This document shows positions 52,313 through 64,000 of a stretch of 64,000 nucleotides of DNA, in pieces; the stretch's first letter is position 1; every line of letters begins with the position of its first letter. Position numbers and translations under genes: made by a program. The DNA lies in contig OENT01000015.1 in NCBI GenBank assembly GCA_900239685.1, forward strand, positions 340,337 to 404,336, in the 5' to 3' direction. The notes beneath the pieces were generated by a model. It made no database searches and had not been told where the DNA came from. It saw only the letters and a program-made list of their open reading frames with translations. The stretch is from Rotaria macrura. Its lineage: Eukaryota; Rotifera; Eurotatoria; Philodinida; Philodinidae.

Positions 52313-52813
52313 GACAAATACACTTATCGACCCTCCTCCCTCATCTATTGACTTAATTCGACTGATTAGACCCTGGGGAGTTCATTAAAAGTATTCCCAA
52401 AGCTCCCAGGATGTGGGTGTGGGTGTGCATTAGTAGAATACAAATAGGCACACCATCAATTTTCCGACGCCTGAGGGTGAAGGCATCGAACATCTTATGC
52501 CAATTTCTCGAACTTCTAAGAGACGCAAACAAGAACGTCTCAACAAAACTGAAGATGAAATCGAAGAGATGACCGACCCTGACTGGAGACCTGGTGATTT
52601 TTAATTATTTAACTGTTTGTTAGATACACTTATTACACTTTATTTCAAAAAATTAACCTTTTGTGCAATTTAAACTCAAGTCTATTTTTTCTCATATCTT
52701 TTAAAGTATTGGTCTGGGGTCTTTGGGAATACTTTAAATGAACGCCTCAGGGTCTAATTAGTCGAATTAAGTCAATAGATGAGGAGGGAGGGAGCTCGAT
52801 AAGTGTATTTGTC
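52313..52813. mobile_element. Short DNA-transposon remnant with about 95-bp inverted ends
   Basis: The left arm 52313-52404 and the right arm 52721-52813 are near-perfect inverted copies. Both begin GACAAATACACTTATCGA (right arm read on the minus strand) and share CATCTATTGACTTAATTCG, ATTAGACCCTG and GTATTCCCAAAG, with a few substitutions and two small indels. Total about 500 bp, so a MITE-sized non-autonomous element. No clear target-site duplication is seen next to the ends. The centre holds a 35-codon frame (52497-52604). Confidence 0.75.
52497..52604 (+). other. 35-codon frame inside the transposon remnant
   Basis: ATG at 52497 to TAA at 52602-52604. It is basic at first (SKRRKQERLNK) then acidic, ending DPDWRPGDF. 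This composition is less random than the AT-rich surroundings and may be the 3' end of a lost transposase gene or a captured gene end. No family recognised. Confidence 0.35.
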
Positions 52814-53723
52814 TCCTAACACAAGCATAACGACAAGTCCCAGATCGAATACTCCAGTATTTATTGGAAGACTTCAAGCGTACGTAGCTATGCATTTGAG
52901 ATAAATAAAACGACTAGATGATTATGTTATATGATTTCATTATATTTTTTTACTACACTTCATACATCAATATTCGCTTTTCAGTCGCTTAAAATGATCA
53001 AATTTGATCTTAACACTTATATAATATAGATTTGTCGTTGTACGTAATAAATAGTATCGACTACATGCAATTTTTAAATAGGTTGTTCACTGAAAATATA
53101 GTAGTTAGTATTTTGAGATTGAAGTATAAATTTTGTCAAAAATACAAAACAGAACTAGAAAAAAATCATCTAGAGATTAGATAAGAATGATAATCAAGCG
53201 AATATTCTACTGTGTTTTAATGTCAATAGACTAAATTGTGTGATATACGTCATCTCATCAGAGTTAAGAATTCTCTATTTGAATTGTGATATTAACTTTT
53301 TCATCAATTTCTACTGAATCATAGAAGATAAAATGTTGTCATTTTCATATGAATAATTCTAATAGAGAAGAAACTTATTGAGAGCAAATTGAATTACATG
53401 TGGACACAACTATATCATAGAGCACTAGTCATAATTTCGTTAGCATGGATTACCAAAACTTAAAAAATAATAATTTGTTTGAAGTAGAATTCCGCTGTTG
53501 AGAAAGACGTTTTTAAAACTAGTCAACAGGTAAAACACAAGGAGAGATTATGAGAACATGTGCTTTTCCAAACAGTCACTGGGACATCTATAGAAATCTT
53601 TTGTCTGTGATTTCGATTGGTTGTCGTTGATAGCGAATATCACATTGGTACATGATATATCTCATTCATGTAATGCAGATTAACTGAGAAATCAGTATTT
53701 ATTTAATTCTATCAAATAGATAC
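52814..53723. other. Upstream region of WDFY
   Basis: About 0.9 kb, AT-rich, no recognisable element; should hold the WDFY promoter. Confidence 0.4.
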
Positions 53724-56700
53724 ATGGCAGCTGCAATAGATGAAGGTGTTGGTAAAGTTCGTCGACCTGAACTATTAAATAAGATTGATGTTGGAGTTGT
53801 TATTAACGATGCAATATTACTTGCCACTGATGATGGTGTACTAACAGCTCTGGATGATAGGTATGGATGTTTTATCGTATATGTCCTAGTTTTTTAAGGA
53901 TGATTGTTGTTAAAAAGGACATTGCGTATATGGTTACGACGACAATCAGGAAAATATTGGCCATCCGTATGTTATACACTAGAGAGTAAATGTGGTCAAG
54001 AACTATAAATAAGACTTTGACAATAATCGTTGCATTATTTGATTCATAGGCGCTCCAACTGCACTTTTTTATCACGAGTCATCACGTCGTCTTTTCTGTG
54101 GGTGTGAATCAGGCCTGCTTCATGTAAAATAGAAACATATTTTGGAAATTTTTCGTTTACTTTTCTGTTCAATGATTTTTATTTCGTAGGAATTCCTTGT
54201 TGCTGATGATTTTAATAAAATAACGTTACAATGTACTTACTTAGGTCATCAAAGTCGTATTCATGCATTATACTTTACAGCTCGTCATGAATTATTATTA
54301 AGTGTATGCCGAGAAAAAAAACTCAATTGGTATTCAACAAATCCAACAGATGACAATCATCAATATATACGTGGAAGTTATACATTAACATCATGGGGTA
54401 TGTCAATTGCAATGGATGAAATATCTCGGCAATGTTTCATTGGTGATTCTAATGGTACAATACATTTTCTTAAAATAAATACTGATAATCGATGTCAATT
54501 GAATACAACACTGAATGGTCATACAGGTAAAATAATGAACTTGGAAAGAAAAGAAATTAAAGAGTGATATTTTATTGTTTCAAGGAAGTATTCCAAATCT
54601 TTTATGGGATGCTGATACTGCATGGCTATTTTCCGGTAGTTTCGATACATCAGTCGTTGTTTGGGATGTTGGAACGCATCAAGGTCTTGCCGTTGAATTG
54701 AATGGTCACCCCGATCGTTTAGTTGGAATATCATATGATAATTTATGTAAACTTCTAATATCATGTTCAGCTGACGGCCATATTGTTGTATGGCCGATGA
54801 ATGTTAAACGTAATGAAACTCCGAAATGGCTTGAAAGTGATTCTTGTCAGATATGTCAAATGCCTTTTTTCTGGAATGTAAGTGCAATGTGGACACAAAA
54901 ACAAATCGGACTAAGACAAGTCTGTGAACCATAATATGCAAGAAATTTGTATTTGATCTTGTTGTTCTGGTTCTCTTCTTAATATAGCATCATTGTCGTA
55001 AATGCGGTCGAGCTGTATGTGATAAATGTTCTCACACACGTACAGCGCTTCCATTGTTAGGTTATGAAACAGCTCAACGTGTTTGTAATGATTGTGCACG
55101 AACATTAAGAAATGATGAGTAGGTTTTGTTATTGTCTTTATCGGTTTCTTTTCTGCTGATAAGATAATTTCTTCTATTTAGAACGGTACCGCTTGCTTCA
55201 TTTTATGATATACGTCAAGGTACGACTCGAATGAATTTTAATCAAGGGAAAAAAGCTATGATGACTATTGGTACAGATCGAACAATCAAAGTAAGTTTTG
55301 ATTTATGAAGTCATTTTTGAAGAAGATGAGAATAGAAAAGATCAATGATATTTCCCCTGATAGAAAACAATCATACATAATAGTAATTTTCATGAAAATT
55401 TGAAAATAATATACGCCTTTGTTTGCATGCATTACTATGATGGAATAATAAATGAGAATGTTCCATTGAGATGATCTATTGGAGAACACGAGAAATAAAC
55501 GTATCAATTCAAACTTGGTATAGATAATATACTTGTATCGATATACTAGAACGGCATAGTTTCCTCGATGTTATTTTGATTTGATCTTGTTTTTTGAAAA
55601 TATTTAAGATTCAACTTTCTTCATGAATCTCTCACAAATTTTACGATATACCATCAAATAGCAATGAGAAAACTCATCTTGCAATGTTTTGGGGTATTGT
55701 TTAAATTTCGAAAGAAAAATTCTCGAAGACAAAATAGCGAAAGAATAAATGATCGAAAGCAAAAGTTTCGAATAGTTAAAATATCAAAGGACTAGATGTC
55801 GAATTTCTGATAGTTCATTGTAAATATTATTATAGTTATAAGATGTACTCAGTTGAATCAATCAGATACCGGATTCGACTTGATCGTATCGTATCCGATT
55901 GAACGATAAAAAGCTGATCGGATTTTGTGAGACGAATCTATAAACGGATCTGATCGATGAACCCTGTTTTCTAAATCAGGTGCTACTTATTACTTGGTGG
56001 TATTAATATAGGTGGGCTAAAAGCTTTCGTAAGATTCCGTCGAGTTCCTACAGCAGGATTCTATAATACGTGACACTAAGATCAGAAAGAAATTCCCACT
56101 CCCAAGTTCCCATAAAATTTCGTCAGATTTTGTAAAAGAAAATGTATAACCCAGATCGAACAATCTGATGAAAAGTTCTTACAAGGATCTTATATCTGAT
56201 CATATCTGACCTTATAAGATCCGATGAAAAAACGTACTCAAAATCGTCGTCTCTGACTTCTTACGTACGATTGCATTAGAAGATTCTTGAAAGATTCTGT
56301 TATATGTGATATACCATAGTAGTATTTCAATAAAATTAATTATTCTCTCAAAATATCACTAAAGTTATTAATAAAAATAAAGTGAATGTAAGATCTTTCG
56401 AGGAAAATATAGTATGATCTGATGTAAGATGTCAGAGACGACGATTTTTTGTCAGATTCTTGAAAGATTTCGTTCATATGCAAGATCTTGCATGTACAAC
56501 ATAAGATCTTATATCAGATTTTTTGAGCTGGGAACCCAGGGCAAACAACCAGATGTTAAGATCAGATAAGATTCTGCATCTGATCTTGTATGATCTTGTA
56601 AGATCAGACGAAAAATCGTATGAAAATCGTAGTCTCTGAGATCTTGCATCAGATCAGACATTCAGATTCTTGAAAGATCATACACATTTATAAGATCTTT

Positions 56701-58148
56701 CCAGAATCTGACTGTGAGATCTGATGCAAGATCTCAGAGACGACGATTTTTTGTCAGATTCTTGTCAGATTTCACGCTTATTCCAAGATCTTGTATGTTG
56801 TTCATAAGATCTTGTGTCAGAGTTTTCGACCTGGGAAGATTCAATTAGATTCTCATTGGATTCCGATCCGAATCTAATTATCAGAATGATTCTTCTGGGA
56901 TAGTACGGGATTAACATTGAAATTTTATTTTTAAAGTTCACGACAATAAATCAATGAAACGGAGAAATCTAAACAGAAATCAAAGAAACAGACCAGCCAT
57001 AAAAATATCTATTTTAAACTGATCAAGTTATCCTGGAATGAGAGGATATTTTTTGAGATTTTCCTTTTGGCAATGTGATGTAGCAAAATTCGAGTTTTTC
57101 TTATTGGAACTCTTATTGTTTCTGGATTTTACTTTTCGAGATATTACTTTTCGAAATTTCGTCTTTCGAGATTTGGACAACAATTCCAATGTTTTGACGC
57201 ATTTATTATTCAAATTTATTTGTTCCATCGTAACTAAGATTTTTTTCCGTAGTTTTAAGCCAGTATAGTAGTATGAGACAGTATGTACATGAATAAAATA
57301 AAATACAATCATTCTTATGCTGTTTACTGAAGCTGATTGTAATGAAGTTTTGATTAGTTCCATGGCATAGTACTCGATGAAATTGGAATTAAAAATATGT
57401 CAAAATTTGCTGAATCTATGCAATCAACATTGAATAATGAGTCCAATCAAAATGTTCCTGATGCGTCACAAAACATGTTTTATTTCTTTTGAAAGCAAAA
57501 CTAATTTCAATTTTTTTCACTGAATTCGTTTTCCGTTGATCATTTCTTCAAAAATGTTTTTGAGAATCTTGAAATCATTGATATTTACACGGGAAATATA
57601 TTCATATTTTTGTTTGTTCAGTAAATTGAAATTTCCACTAGTACAGTCAAATCGACTGTTTTCGTTATTTGATGGCATTGTTTCTATTAGATTCTCACAT
57701 CTTGCGTTGTTGCAAGATCAGTAAAATAACTCGTGCCTATTGTTCGCGACAAACTTCTGTTAGATTCTTGGAAAAAGTTACTTTGCGAATCTTCCAATAT
57801 GAAAACTAAGGAATGATCAAATTCTATAATATGCATGTCGAGAGACTATTTGGAGCACACAAATTGATTTATTAATCCTCTAATGAGAAGATTGGTTTCT
57901 CATGGAACGCTTCTAATGTATCATAGTAATCAAAGCAAATTAAAATGATTGACTAGCGATCATTGTCCATGTCTTTATTAATCACGAATAATACTGATTA
58001 AAATTTAGCTAAAAATTAGTATTGAATCATGAAATACAATATGTGTCTCTAAATTAATATTCTCAATGCAATTATGATCGACAGCTACTTATATATGTAT
58101 ATAACTGTTCTTTTTTTGTAGATTTGGGATATGTCATCTGTTGTGTGA
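53724..58148 (+). CDS. WDFY: WDFY1/WDFY2, WD-repeat and FYVE protein
   Basis: Eight exons: 53724-53860, 53918-53985, 54050-54123, 54190-54526, 54585-54919, 54988-55118, 55182-55290, 58122-58148; 405 aa, matching human WDFY1/2 (about 400-410). WD40 repeats carry TLRIWLRRQSGKYWPSV, SSRRLFCGCESGLLHEF, GHQSRIHALYF, SGSFDTSVVVWDVG, SCSADGHIVVWPM. The FYVE finger is inserted before the last blade: C293, C296, the RQHHCRKCG signature with C320/C323, C328/C331, C350/C353, all eight zinc ligands present. The protein ends TIKIWDMSSVV like the human proteins. Known role: binds PtdIns3P on early endosomes; WDFY2 scaffolds Akt, WDFY1 has been linked to TLR signalling. WDFY1 versus WDFY2 cannot be decided here. 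The final intron is 2.8 kb and repeat-laden, while all others are 57-69 nt. Confidence 0.94.
55840..56850. repeat. Fold-back repeat cluster in the last WDFY intron
   Basis: Two direct copies (about 56416-56536 and 56717-56836) share GATCTGATG.AAGAT, CAGAGACGACGATTTTTTG, TCAGATTCTTG, AAGATCTTG, CATAAGATCTT and end in a CTGGGAA motif. Inverted partners lie at about 56165-56300 (AAAATCGTCGTCTCTGA) and 56551-56700 (ATCGTAGTCTCTGAGATCTT, GCATCAGATC). Related GATCGGAT/ATCCGAT words extend left to about 55860. The arrangement could form long hairpins. It may be nested MITEs or a degenerate satellite. Confidence 0.65.
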
Positions 58149-58407
58149 AAATCAAAAGATATTTATCGCTTTTAGTCTATTCATCAAAATTTACAGTAGA
58201 TTCAACATGGCTATCCTTTTCAAATACATTTATTTTCCTCATTATCTTTTTTGATCGATTCATTTGTTGTACTAAATTTCGTCTTTTTTCTTCTGTATTT
58301 CTTCAAAACTTTTGTGTCGTAATCATATTTAATTAAATCGTTATGATCGTTGTATATGTATTCAACAGAGAGTGATTTACAAAATAAAATAATCTTTTAT
58401 TTTATAG

Positions 58408-59262
58408 ATGACTATTATGCGAGAAGATATTGAGCTTCTTGGCAAAGATACTGTTATTTTACGCGGTTGGCTCTTCCATCCATAAACATCATCGTCAAAC
58501 TCAATTGTAATCATAATGATACATGCATTTTCTACTTATAAAGAAATAAGTCTTGATGACTATGCTGAAATATTTTGTTATAATGGACATGCTTATTTCC
58601 TCGTTAATGATTATAGCACATTTGCTTCAAGTGATGGTCAACCTCGACAAGATATTAATCCGTATAATCAAATCGATGATTATAGTTACGCGATGAATTA
58701 TCTTGAAACTCGATTCAATAATAAATAAACAAATATATATACATATTGATCTATGGGGTGCATCATATTCTGATGGTCATGTACTTCTTGTTGATCAAAA
58801 TGCAAAACAACAAATAAAATGTGTTCTACCACACCTATCAACAATAAGTGAAAAGAAAAATTTTATGTGATGACCACATTGAACACAGATTTTTTCGAAA
58901 GATACAATTATTTGTGTGAAAAAATAGATTCTTTTTCAATGATAAATCAAACGAATGATAATTAAGATCTATTGAACAGTTTTATAGAATTTTCTATGAA
59001 GATTATAAATCGATAAAATGGACTAATCAGATGACTCGAGGATATCTATACACTTCTATAGACAATATGAACTATGGAGATGTCTAAGGTATCTATTACC
59101 TATTGCATTATCAATTATAATTGCTAAACATAATAGAGTTACATTAATCGTAGATCAGATTGATACATTTGAATATATTACTATTGGAACGTAAAGGTTT
59201 CGTATTAGTTGAAGGTAGACATTATTCTCTTTATCATTTTAAAAAGAATCGCGTTAAATAGT
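58408..59262 (+). pseudogene. Alpha/beta hydrolase fossil, bacterial/fungal-like
   Basis: Frame 1 from ATG 58408: EDIELLGKDTVILRGWLFHP, stop TAA 58483-58485, then in the same frame MIHAFSTYKEISLDDYAEIF, DYSTFASSDGQPRQDINPY, ending at TAA 58726-58728. After a +1 shift (58745 on) it reads IDLWGASYSDGHVLLVD, with the GxSxxG-type nucleophile region. Further pieces are ITLIVDQIDT (about 59131-59165, acid region) and LERKGFVLVEGRHYSLYHF (about 59184-59240, His region). The order of Ser, Asp and His elements and the SDGxPRQxIxP motif match bacterial and fungal hydrolases of the dienelactone-hydrolase/S15-like type. It has a premature stop, at least one frameshift and missing parts, so it is dead. 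Transfer from bacteria or fungi is inferred; bdelloids are known for such genes. An acceptor-like TTTATAG precedes the ATG, so an upstream exon may be lost. Confidence 0.68.
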
Positions 59263-59340
59263 AGTCAACGGAAGACTGCATTGATTCCAAGAATATTTCA
59301 AATAATTTTCGTTTCTATTCTTTCAGATAAATATTAATTG

Positions 59341-62300
59341 ATGGAACAACAAAATACAATCGGAAAACTCTTAGTGACAGCATTGTACTCTTTTAAAGCA
59401 CAGAACACTGATGAAGTAAATCATGATTTCTCATTCTTTTTGTTTCTAGACAAATAAAATATTTCTGAATACAGTCTGTAATATGAATGAATTTTGACCT
59501 TTACTCACCAACATAGAAAAATAAACCTTGAATGAATATTTTCTTTACGTCATGCTGAACACGAAAGAATTAGTAGAAACATTCTTTCTGATAGATTGAT
59601 TCCATTCTTGTACTTGATTGATATAAAAATGAAGCAAAGTAACATATCTTATCTTCTTTTTTTCTTCTTTCCTCTAGTTATCATTCGCCAAAAACGACAC
59701 TATTATTATAACACAAGCTCCACCTGAGGGTGGCTGGTGGGAAGGTACATTAGATGGAAAAACTGGATGGTTTCCATCAAACTATGTCGAACAAATGACA
59801 CAAAAAACAGGTATTGCTTGTATACACATTAATTAACATTAAGATGTACTCGGATGTAAAAAAAAGTTCTTGTTCTCTTCTTTATATCATATCAATCGAG
59901 ATTGTCACTACGATTACTACTACAAATAAATACTTCTGATATATTGTTGATGCCTGTCATCAGACAACTAACATAAGAGAATGCGGTAAATACGAAGAAA
60001 ATAAGAAGGACAACTTCTGTTTCTTTTACTCGTTCTTCTATACATTCGACAGAACTTTTTCTCATCATCTTCTTTCTCCTTACGATGGTAGCAGCAATAG
60101 CAGTGGCTAGCATTTAGTTACTACTTTTATTAGTAGTTGGTCGTTCTATTTCGATGCGATCGACTAGTTGTGTCTCATGTCGAATATTCGGCTGTAAAAC
60201 ACGTATGTACAAAATTACTCAGCAAGACAATTCTATTATCGACTGTTATATTTTCATCAAAACATTTATTCTTATCATTAATAGAAGATTGAGTTTGTGT
60301 AAACGAGAAAAACCATAAGATATACATATAAGTATATAAGAAGCAATCGCTAACTAATGCCCCGAAAAGAATTATATAAACAGATCTTATCACATAAAAA
60401 GAAAGAACCACATATATTCCGTGAATCTGCTTAAAACCATTCATTTCCTTTTTCTTTTAATATTTAGATTCGACACCATCTACCCAAAGTGCATCTTCAC
60501 AACAATGTGCCGAAATGCGTGCTCATCGAGAAACAGTTAGTTGCATGAAATAGAAAAAACTAAATCTAGTTTTCAGGAAATAACTAAAAATTAATTTCCT
60601 GGAAGAAAAGAAAAAGTATTTTAATCGAAATACAGAATATTTCATCGTTTGCTAGTGAATTATATAACAGTCATGAAAAAAGTTTATCGTGTAAAGGTTG
60701 ACCGGAACATCAAAGCAATTATCACAGCAGACATAGATCAATGTAGAATATCATCGTTATCATAAAAAACACTTAACGATTTCTTTCATCGTTTAGCGTT
60801 TAGTGAGCGCATGTTCAGAGTGTGTTTTAGAGCAGACGTTATCATTGGATCATGAGAAAAAAATTCTATCATCAACACTAAGAAATCATTAAATGACGAT
60901 TACTCTTCTTACAATCTATCAATACCAGATCAATCTAAATAGTTCGTAGAATTTCTGAATTGATACTTCAAAATTTCGATTAACAATTCAATTCTATAAC
61001 TCTCTCTTGTAAAATGCAATATGTCGAATTTATTTTTTGATGTATGTATTATCAGATTCTTGAATCATTACTCGAAGGTGAACAACGTTATGTAACTGAA
61101 CTAGAAGATTTTAGTGTCAAAATAATTCAACCATTGGCTCATAACCTCTCAACGTAAATAATTAATCATATATAGATATATCTATTTCTATTCTATCATT
61201 AATATTCATAGATCAGGGCAGCCATATCTCCATTTTGACGTTCATTACATTAATGAATTAATTAAATTTCATCGTCATTTATCTCATGTTTTGCGTGACA
61301 CAATAAAGTACAAGATAAAACCAAATGCTTTCTTATCTATTCGAACACTTTTCTTCGATTTTTTTAAAAAATAATCTAGAACTCAACATCGTATTGGTGG
61401 TATATTTCTTCAATTAGCTCCAAGTTTAAAGCCAATTTTAGAAGCGTATTGCTATCAACATGCGAAAGCACTATTTTTACTCAACCATAATAAGTAGATA
61501 CTTAACTTGTTCTCACTATGGCTGTATATATTTTTTTCTTGATCGGAACTGTAAAATAGAGATCGAATATTAACAGCATTATCAACAATTGATACAACGA
61601 ATGATGCTAATCAAGCATACATACAATTAATTAAAAATTTATCATTGCCATTGAATCGTTTAGAAAAATATGCGAATCTACTTAAAGAATACTTACATAA
61701 TCTTGAAGTAAAAATCTTCATGAATCTCTGATTAATTCGGTTGAATGAAATATTTTGTTTATTTCTTTTTCTTTTTCAAGGAGTTTCATATTGATCGGGG
61801 TGATGCACAACGCGCAGCAGAATACTATGCTGAATTAGCCGTAATAAAATCATGTTTTTTCTCATTTCTTCTAATTTATTTTTTATGGTTAGTCTTCTGG
61901 TGCTGAATGGCGTAAACGTAAAGAATGGGAACTTGATATAGTTCACAGTACAATACATGGACTTGGCTCTGAAGTAAGATTAGTTTTAAAAAGAAAGAGA
62001 AATGGAATCACATGTTTGTATTTATTCAAGTCGTTGATATCATTGGGGGATGCACTTTGTCTCAGTCCTGTTAATATACTTTCTGAGAATCTTGGACAAA
62101 TTGCGCTTGAACGTATCGCTATTCTTTATCCAACAGCATTGTTTCTTCTATCAACAATAAAATCGTCAACTGCTCAACAGGAATATCAAATTGAGGTTCA
62201 TGGAGTTAAAAGCAATTTAATTCATCTTTGTCTTTTGTTACCATGTTCTAGAATCGTTTCGCGTTAAATCAAATAACTGTTAGTAAAATTCTTGATGATA

Positions 62301-64000
62301 ATATTCTAGGCAAACGTGCTTTAAAAATTAATGGTACGTAAAGAAGAAACGAAATTTTTGTCTTACTAATTATTAAGCTATATCATTTTTAGCTCCATCA
62401 AATCAATCGATGATTATCTCATTTCCAAGTCCAGTTGAATATCATGAATGGTGTGAAAAATTTTGTTCATTATTATCGTCAAAATCGCCTCAATCCTATC
62501 ATCATCACAATCTCAATGCACCTTATACACCTCAACAAGTTTCAAAAGTATTGACAAATAGCAAAGATACCTCGGGAATACATATGCAAAACACGATACA
62601 GCTGTTTTTGTCAATTACTACAAGGCTTTTTTTGCTATGTGTTTTGCCATAGATTTCTTTACTATCCTTATCCGTTACCGTAATCCTCTAGGAATACAAC
62701 AAGAAAACTATTCATTTACAACAAAAGAACTATTAGTGACATTCAGAATAAGTACTGTTTCTTAAAATCGAATGCTGTACAAATATCTGTCGCTTCAATG
62801 AATTCTTATAACAAGACGAATGACTCTTCTAATTGAAAATTAGATCCAAAAAAATGATCGAATTTTTCTTTGAAGCTTTTGAGAAACAGACCTGGAAATT
62901 CGAATGTATTCAACACAATTCGAATGATAGCTAATATGAAATGTTCAAGAGTATTGCATTTCAAAAGCTTTGATCTTAAGATAACCGTTTTTCTTCAAAT
63001 AATCAATGAAGTTCTTTTCTTCTTATCATCCTCAAATTCTGAAGAAAAATTCAGATATCTCAGATGAAATTGAAAACCTCTCCGTGAGTTATTAGAGCAC
63101 GATTCTTATTCATTGATTCGAATGTTCTCACAGCAGACAAAAGTAAGTTTAAGCATATTCGGACATGTCGAGCTTTTGTTTGTTTTTTAACCGATAACTA
63201 TTGTTAACCAAAATTTCTACAGTTAATATCTGTCAGATTATCTAGAATTATTCGATGGACATGTAACGTTCGAGCAATTAGGTCGAAGAAAGATTATTAT
63301 CTCGCGATACAGATACTGTACGTATACGAGGTCACGTCTTTCATGAATAATCTTGCTTGTACGCAATCTTTGCAGCGAAAGATTACGTACAATATTTCTC
63401 ATCATATATTTCGACACTCTTGTTAGGTCATGTTGCATGTAAGCGCTATTTTTTTAAAGATGTTTACATACATATATATATATATATATATATGTATTTA
63501 ATCTAGTCAGCATCATCATTAACTGGTACAATTACTAAATCATCTCCACAAAATACTGGCAATATTCCTGTGAAGAATCCATTACGCTCACCAACCCCTA
63601 AAACTACCTTAACGCCACCAACATGGTCCAAGGGTTGTCTTCGTCCTCATTCACCATTACGCCCTCGTCAACAAGGTTCACTTAGTACTTACTCGTCAAC
63701 TACAACATCAGGCTCAACTATGATGGGTTCACCAATACAATCATCAAGTACAAGTATGGGTAATAGTGATCCATCAAGCATGGTCAATGAAAGTGGATCT
63801 AATCGAACACTCAAGCGTTTTATGACCATGAAAAAATCAAAAGCGAATGAATTTCTTAAACGCGGTAAACATGATTTAAAAAAATATTAACGAAACCTTT
63901 CGGGATTTTTTGTGTTAGTTGAAACAAGTGAAGGGGATTCTCTTTTGCTTTCTGTAATTGAAGCATATTATGTAACGAATGCCAATAGTGGTACTGCTAT
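59341..64000 (+). CDS. ARHGEF7: Beta-PIX (ARHGEF7-type) Rac/Cdc42 GEF, partial at right edge
   Basis: Exons: 59341-59415, 59678-59810, 60468-60535, 61056-61153, 61212-61307, 61380-61493, 61560-61707, 61781-61840, 61893-61973, 62031-62195, 62252-62333, 62393-62547 (end could be 62538), 63507-63864, 63919 to the edge; about 571 aa seen. SH3 (about 10-65; [35 protein letters not shown]), DH (about 95-285; [29 protein letters not shown]), PH (about 300-410; [21 protein letters not shown]). The tail reads [18 protein letters not shown], like vertebrate beta-PIX, and the last exon gives the start of the GIT-binding region ([11 protein letters not shown]). No CH domain precedes the SH3, so beta-PIX rather than alpha-PIX. 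Known role: PAK and GIT partner at focal adhesions. The apparent stop at 63888-63890 lies in the intron after donor CGCG|GTAAAC. Confidence 0.9.
59811..60467 (+). other. PIX intron 2
   Basis: 657-nt intron between the SH3 and the Ser/Gln-rich linker. No coding piece recognised. Confidence 0.5.
60536..61055 (+). other. PIX intron 3
   Basis: 520-nt intron just before the DH domain; nothing recognised. Confidence 0.5.
62548..63506 (+). other. PIX intron 12
   Basis: About 0.96 kb between PH and the proline-rich tail, containing an (AT)n run at its 3' end. Short open frames inside have no similarity. Confidence 0.5.
63471..63494. repeat. (AT)n microsatellite
   Basis: About eleven AT units 13 bases upstream of the PIX exon at 63507, close to the branch-point area. 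Confidence 0.8.

Noticed and set aside
63570..63890. TAA at 63888-63890 as the end of the PIX gene
   Set aside because: A donor at 63865 and an acceptor at 63918 join to an in-frame exon that matches the GIT-binding region of beta-PIX.
1..64000. CRISPR arrays, bacterial operons, rRNA or tRNA genes
   Set aside because: None seen; repeats present are microsatellites, inverted-end elements and the intronic fold-back cluster. A tRNAscan or Infernal run would be decisive.

Overview
The window reads as animal nuclear DNA: AT-rich, GT-AG introns (many only 45-70 nt, a minority 0.4-2.8 kb), and a set of single-copy animal genes. I recognise eleven intact or partial protein genes and two fossil genes. 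High density, very short introns and a bacterial/fungal-looking hydrolase fossil fit a bdelloid rotifer; that assignment is inference, and only a marker or k-mer search would prove it. All gene models were spliced by eye from splice sites, phase and remembered family sequences.

Layout, left to right: VPS37 (minus, 244-1604); gene-poor stretch; LEG1-like secreted-protein pseudogene (plus, 5580-7144); DNAJB13 (minus, 9235-10606); CDC14 phosphatase (plus, 12181-15909) with an unexpected C2H2 zinc-finger exon; Fife/Piccolo/RIM-like active-zone scaffold (plus, 17466-24347); RalGDS/RGL-type Ral exchange factor with three candidate first exons (plus, 26728-32727); DHCR7 sterol reductase (plus, 34311-35822); tail-to-tail with it, the mitochondrial calcium uniporter MCU (minus, 36086-37511); MED1 (minus, 39431-47770); a syntaxin-7/12-like t-SNARE (minus, 47997-50775); an inverted-repeat transposon remnant (52313-52813); WDFY1/2 (plus, 53724-58148) whose last intron carries a fold-back repeat cluster; a dead alpha/beta hydrolase (plus, 58408-59262); and a beta-PIX (ARHGEF7-type) Rac/Cdc42 GEF that runs off the right edge (plus, 59341-64000).

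The genes are not an operon or one pathway. Loose themes are membrane traffic (VPS37, syntaxin, WDFY, Fife), small-GTPase signalling (RalGEF, PIX), cilia and cell cycle (DNAJB13, CDC14). The most unusual items are the in-frame tandem C2H2 exon in CDC14, the transposon and fold-back repeats, and the two decayed genes, one with four nonsense codons but no frameshift over 1 kb.
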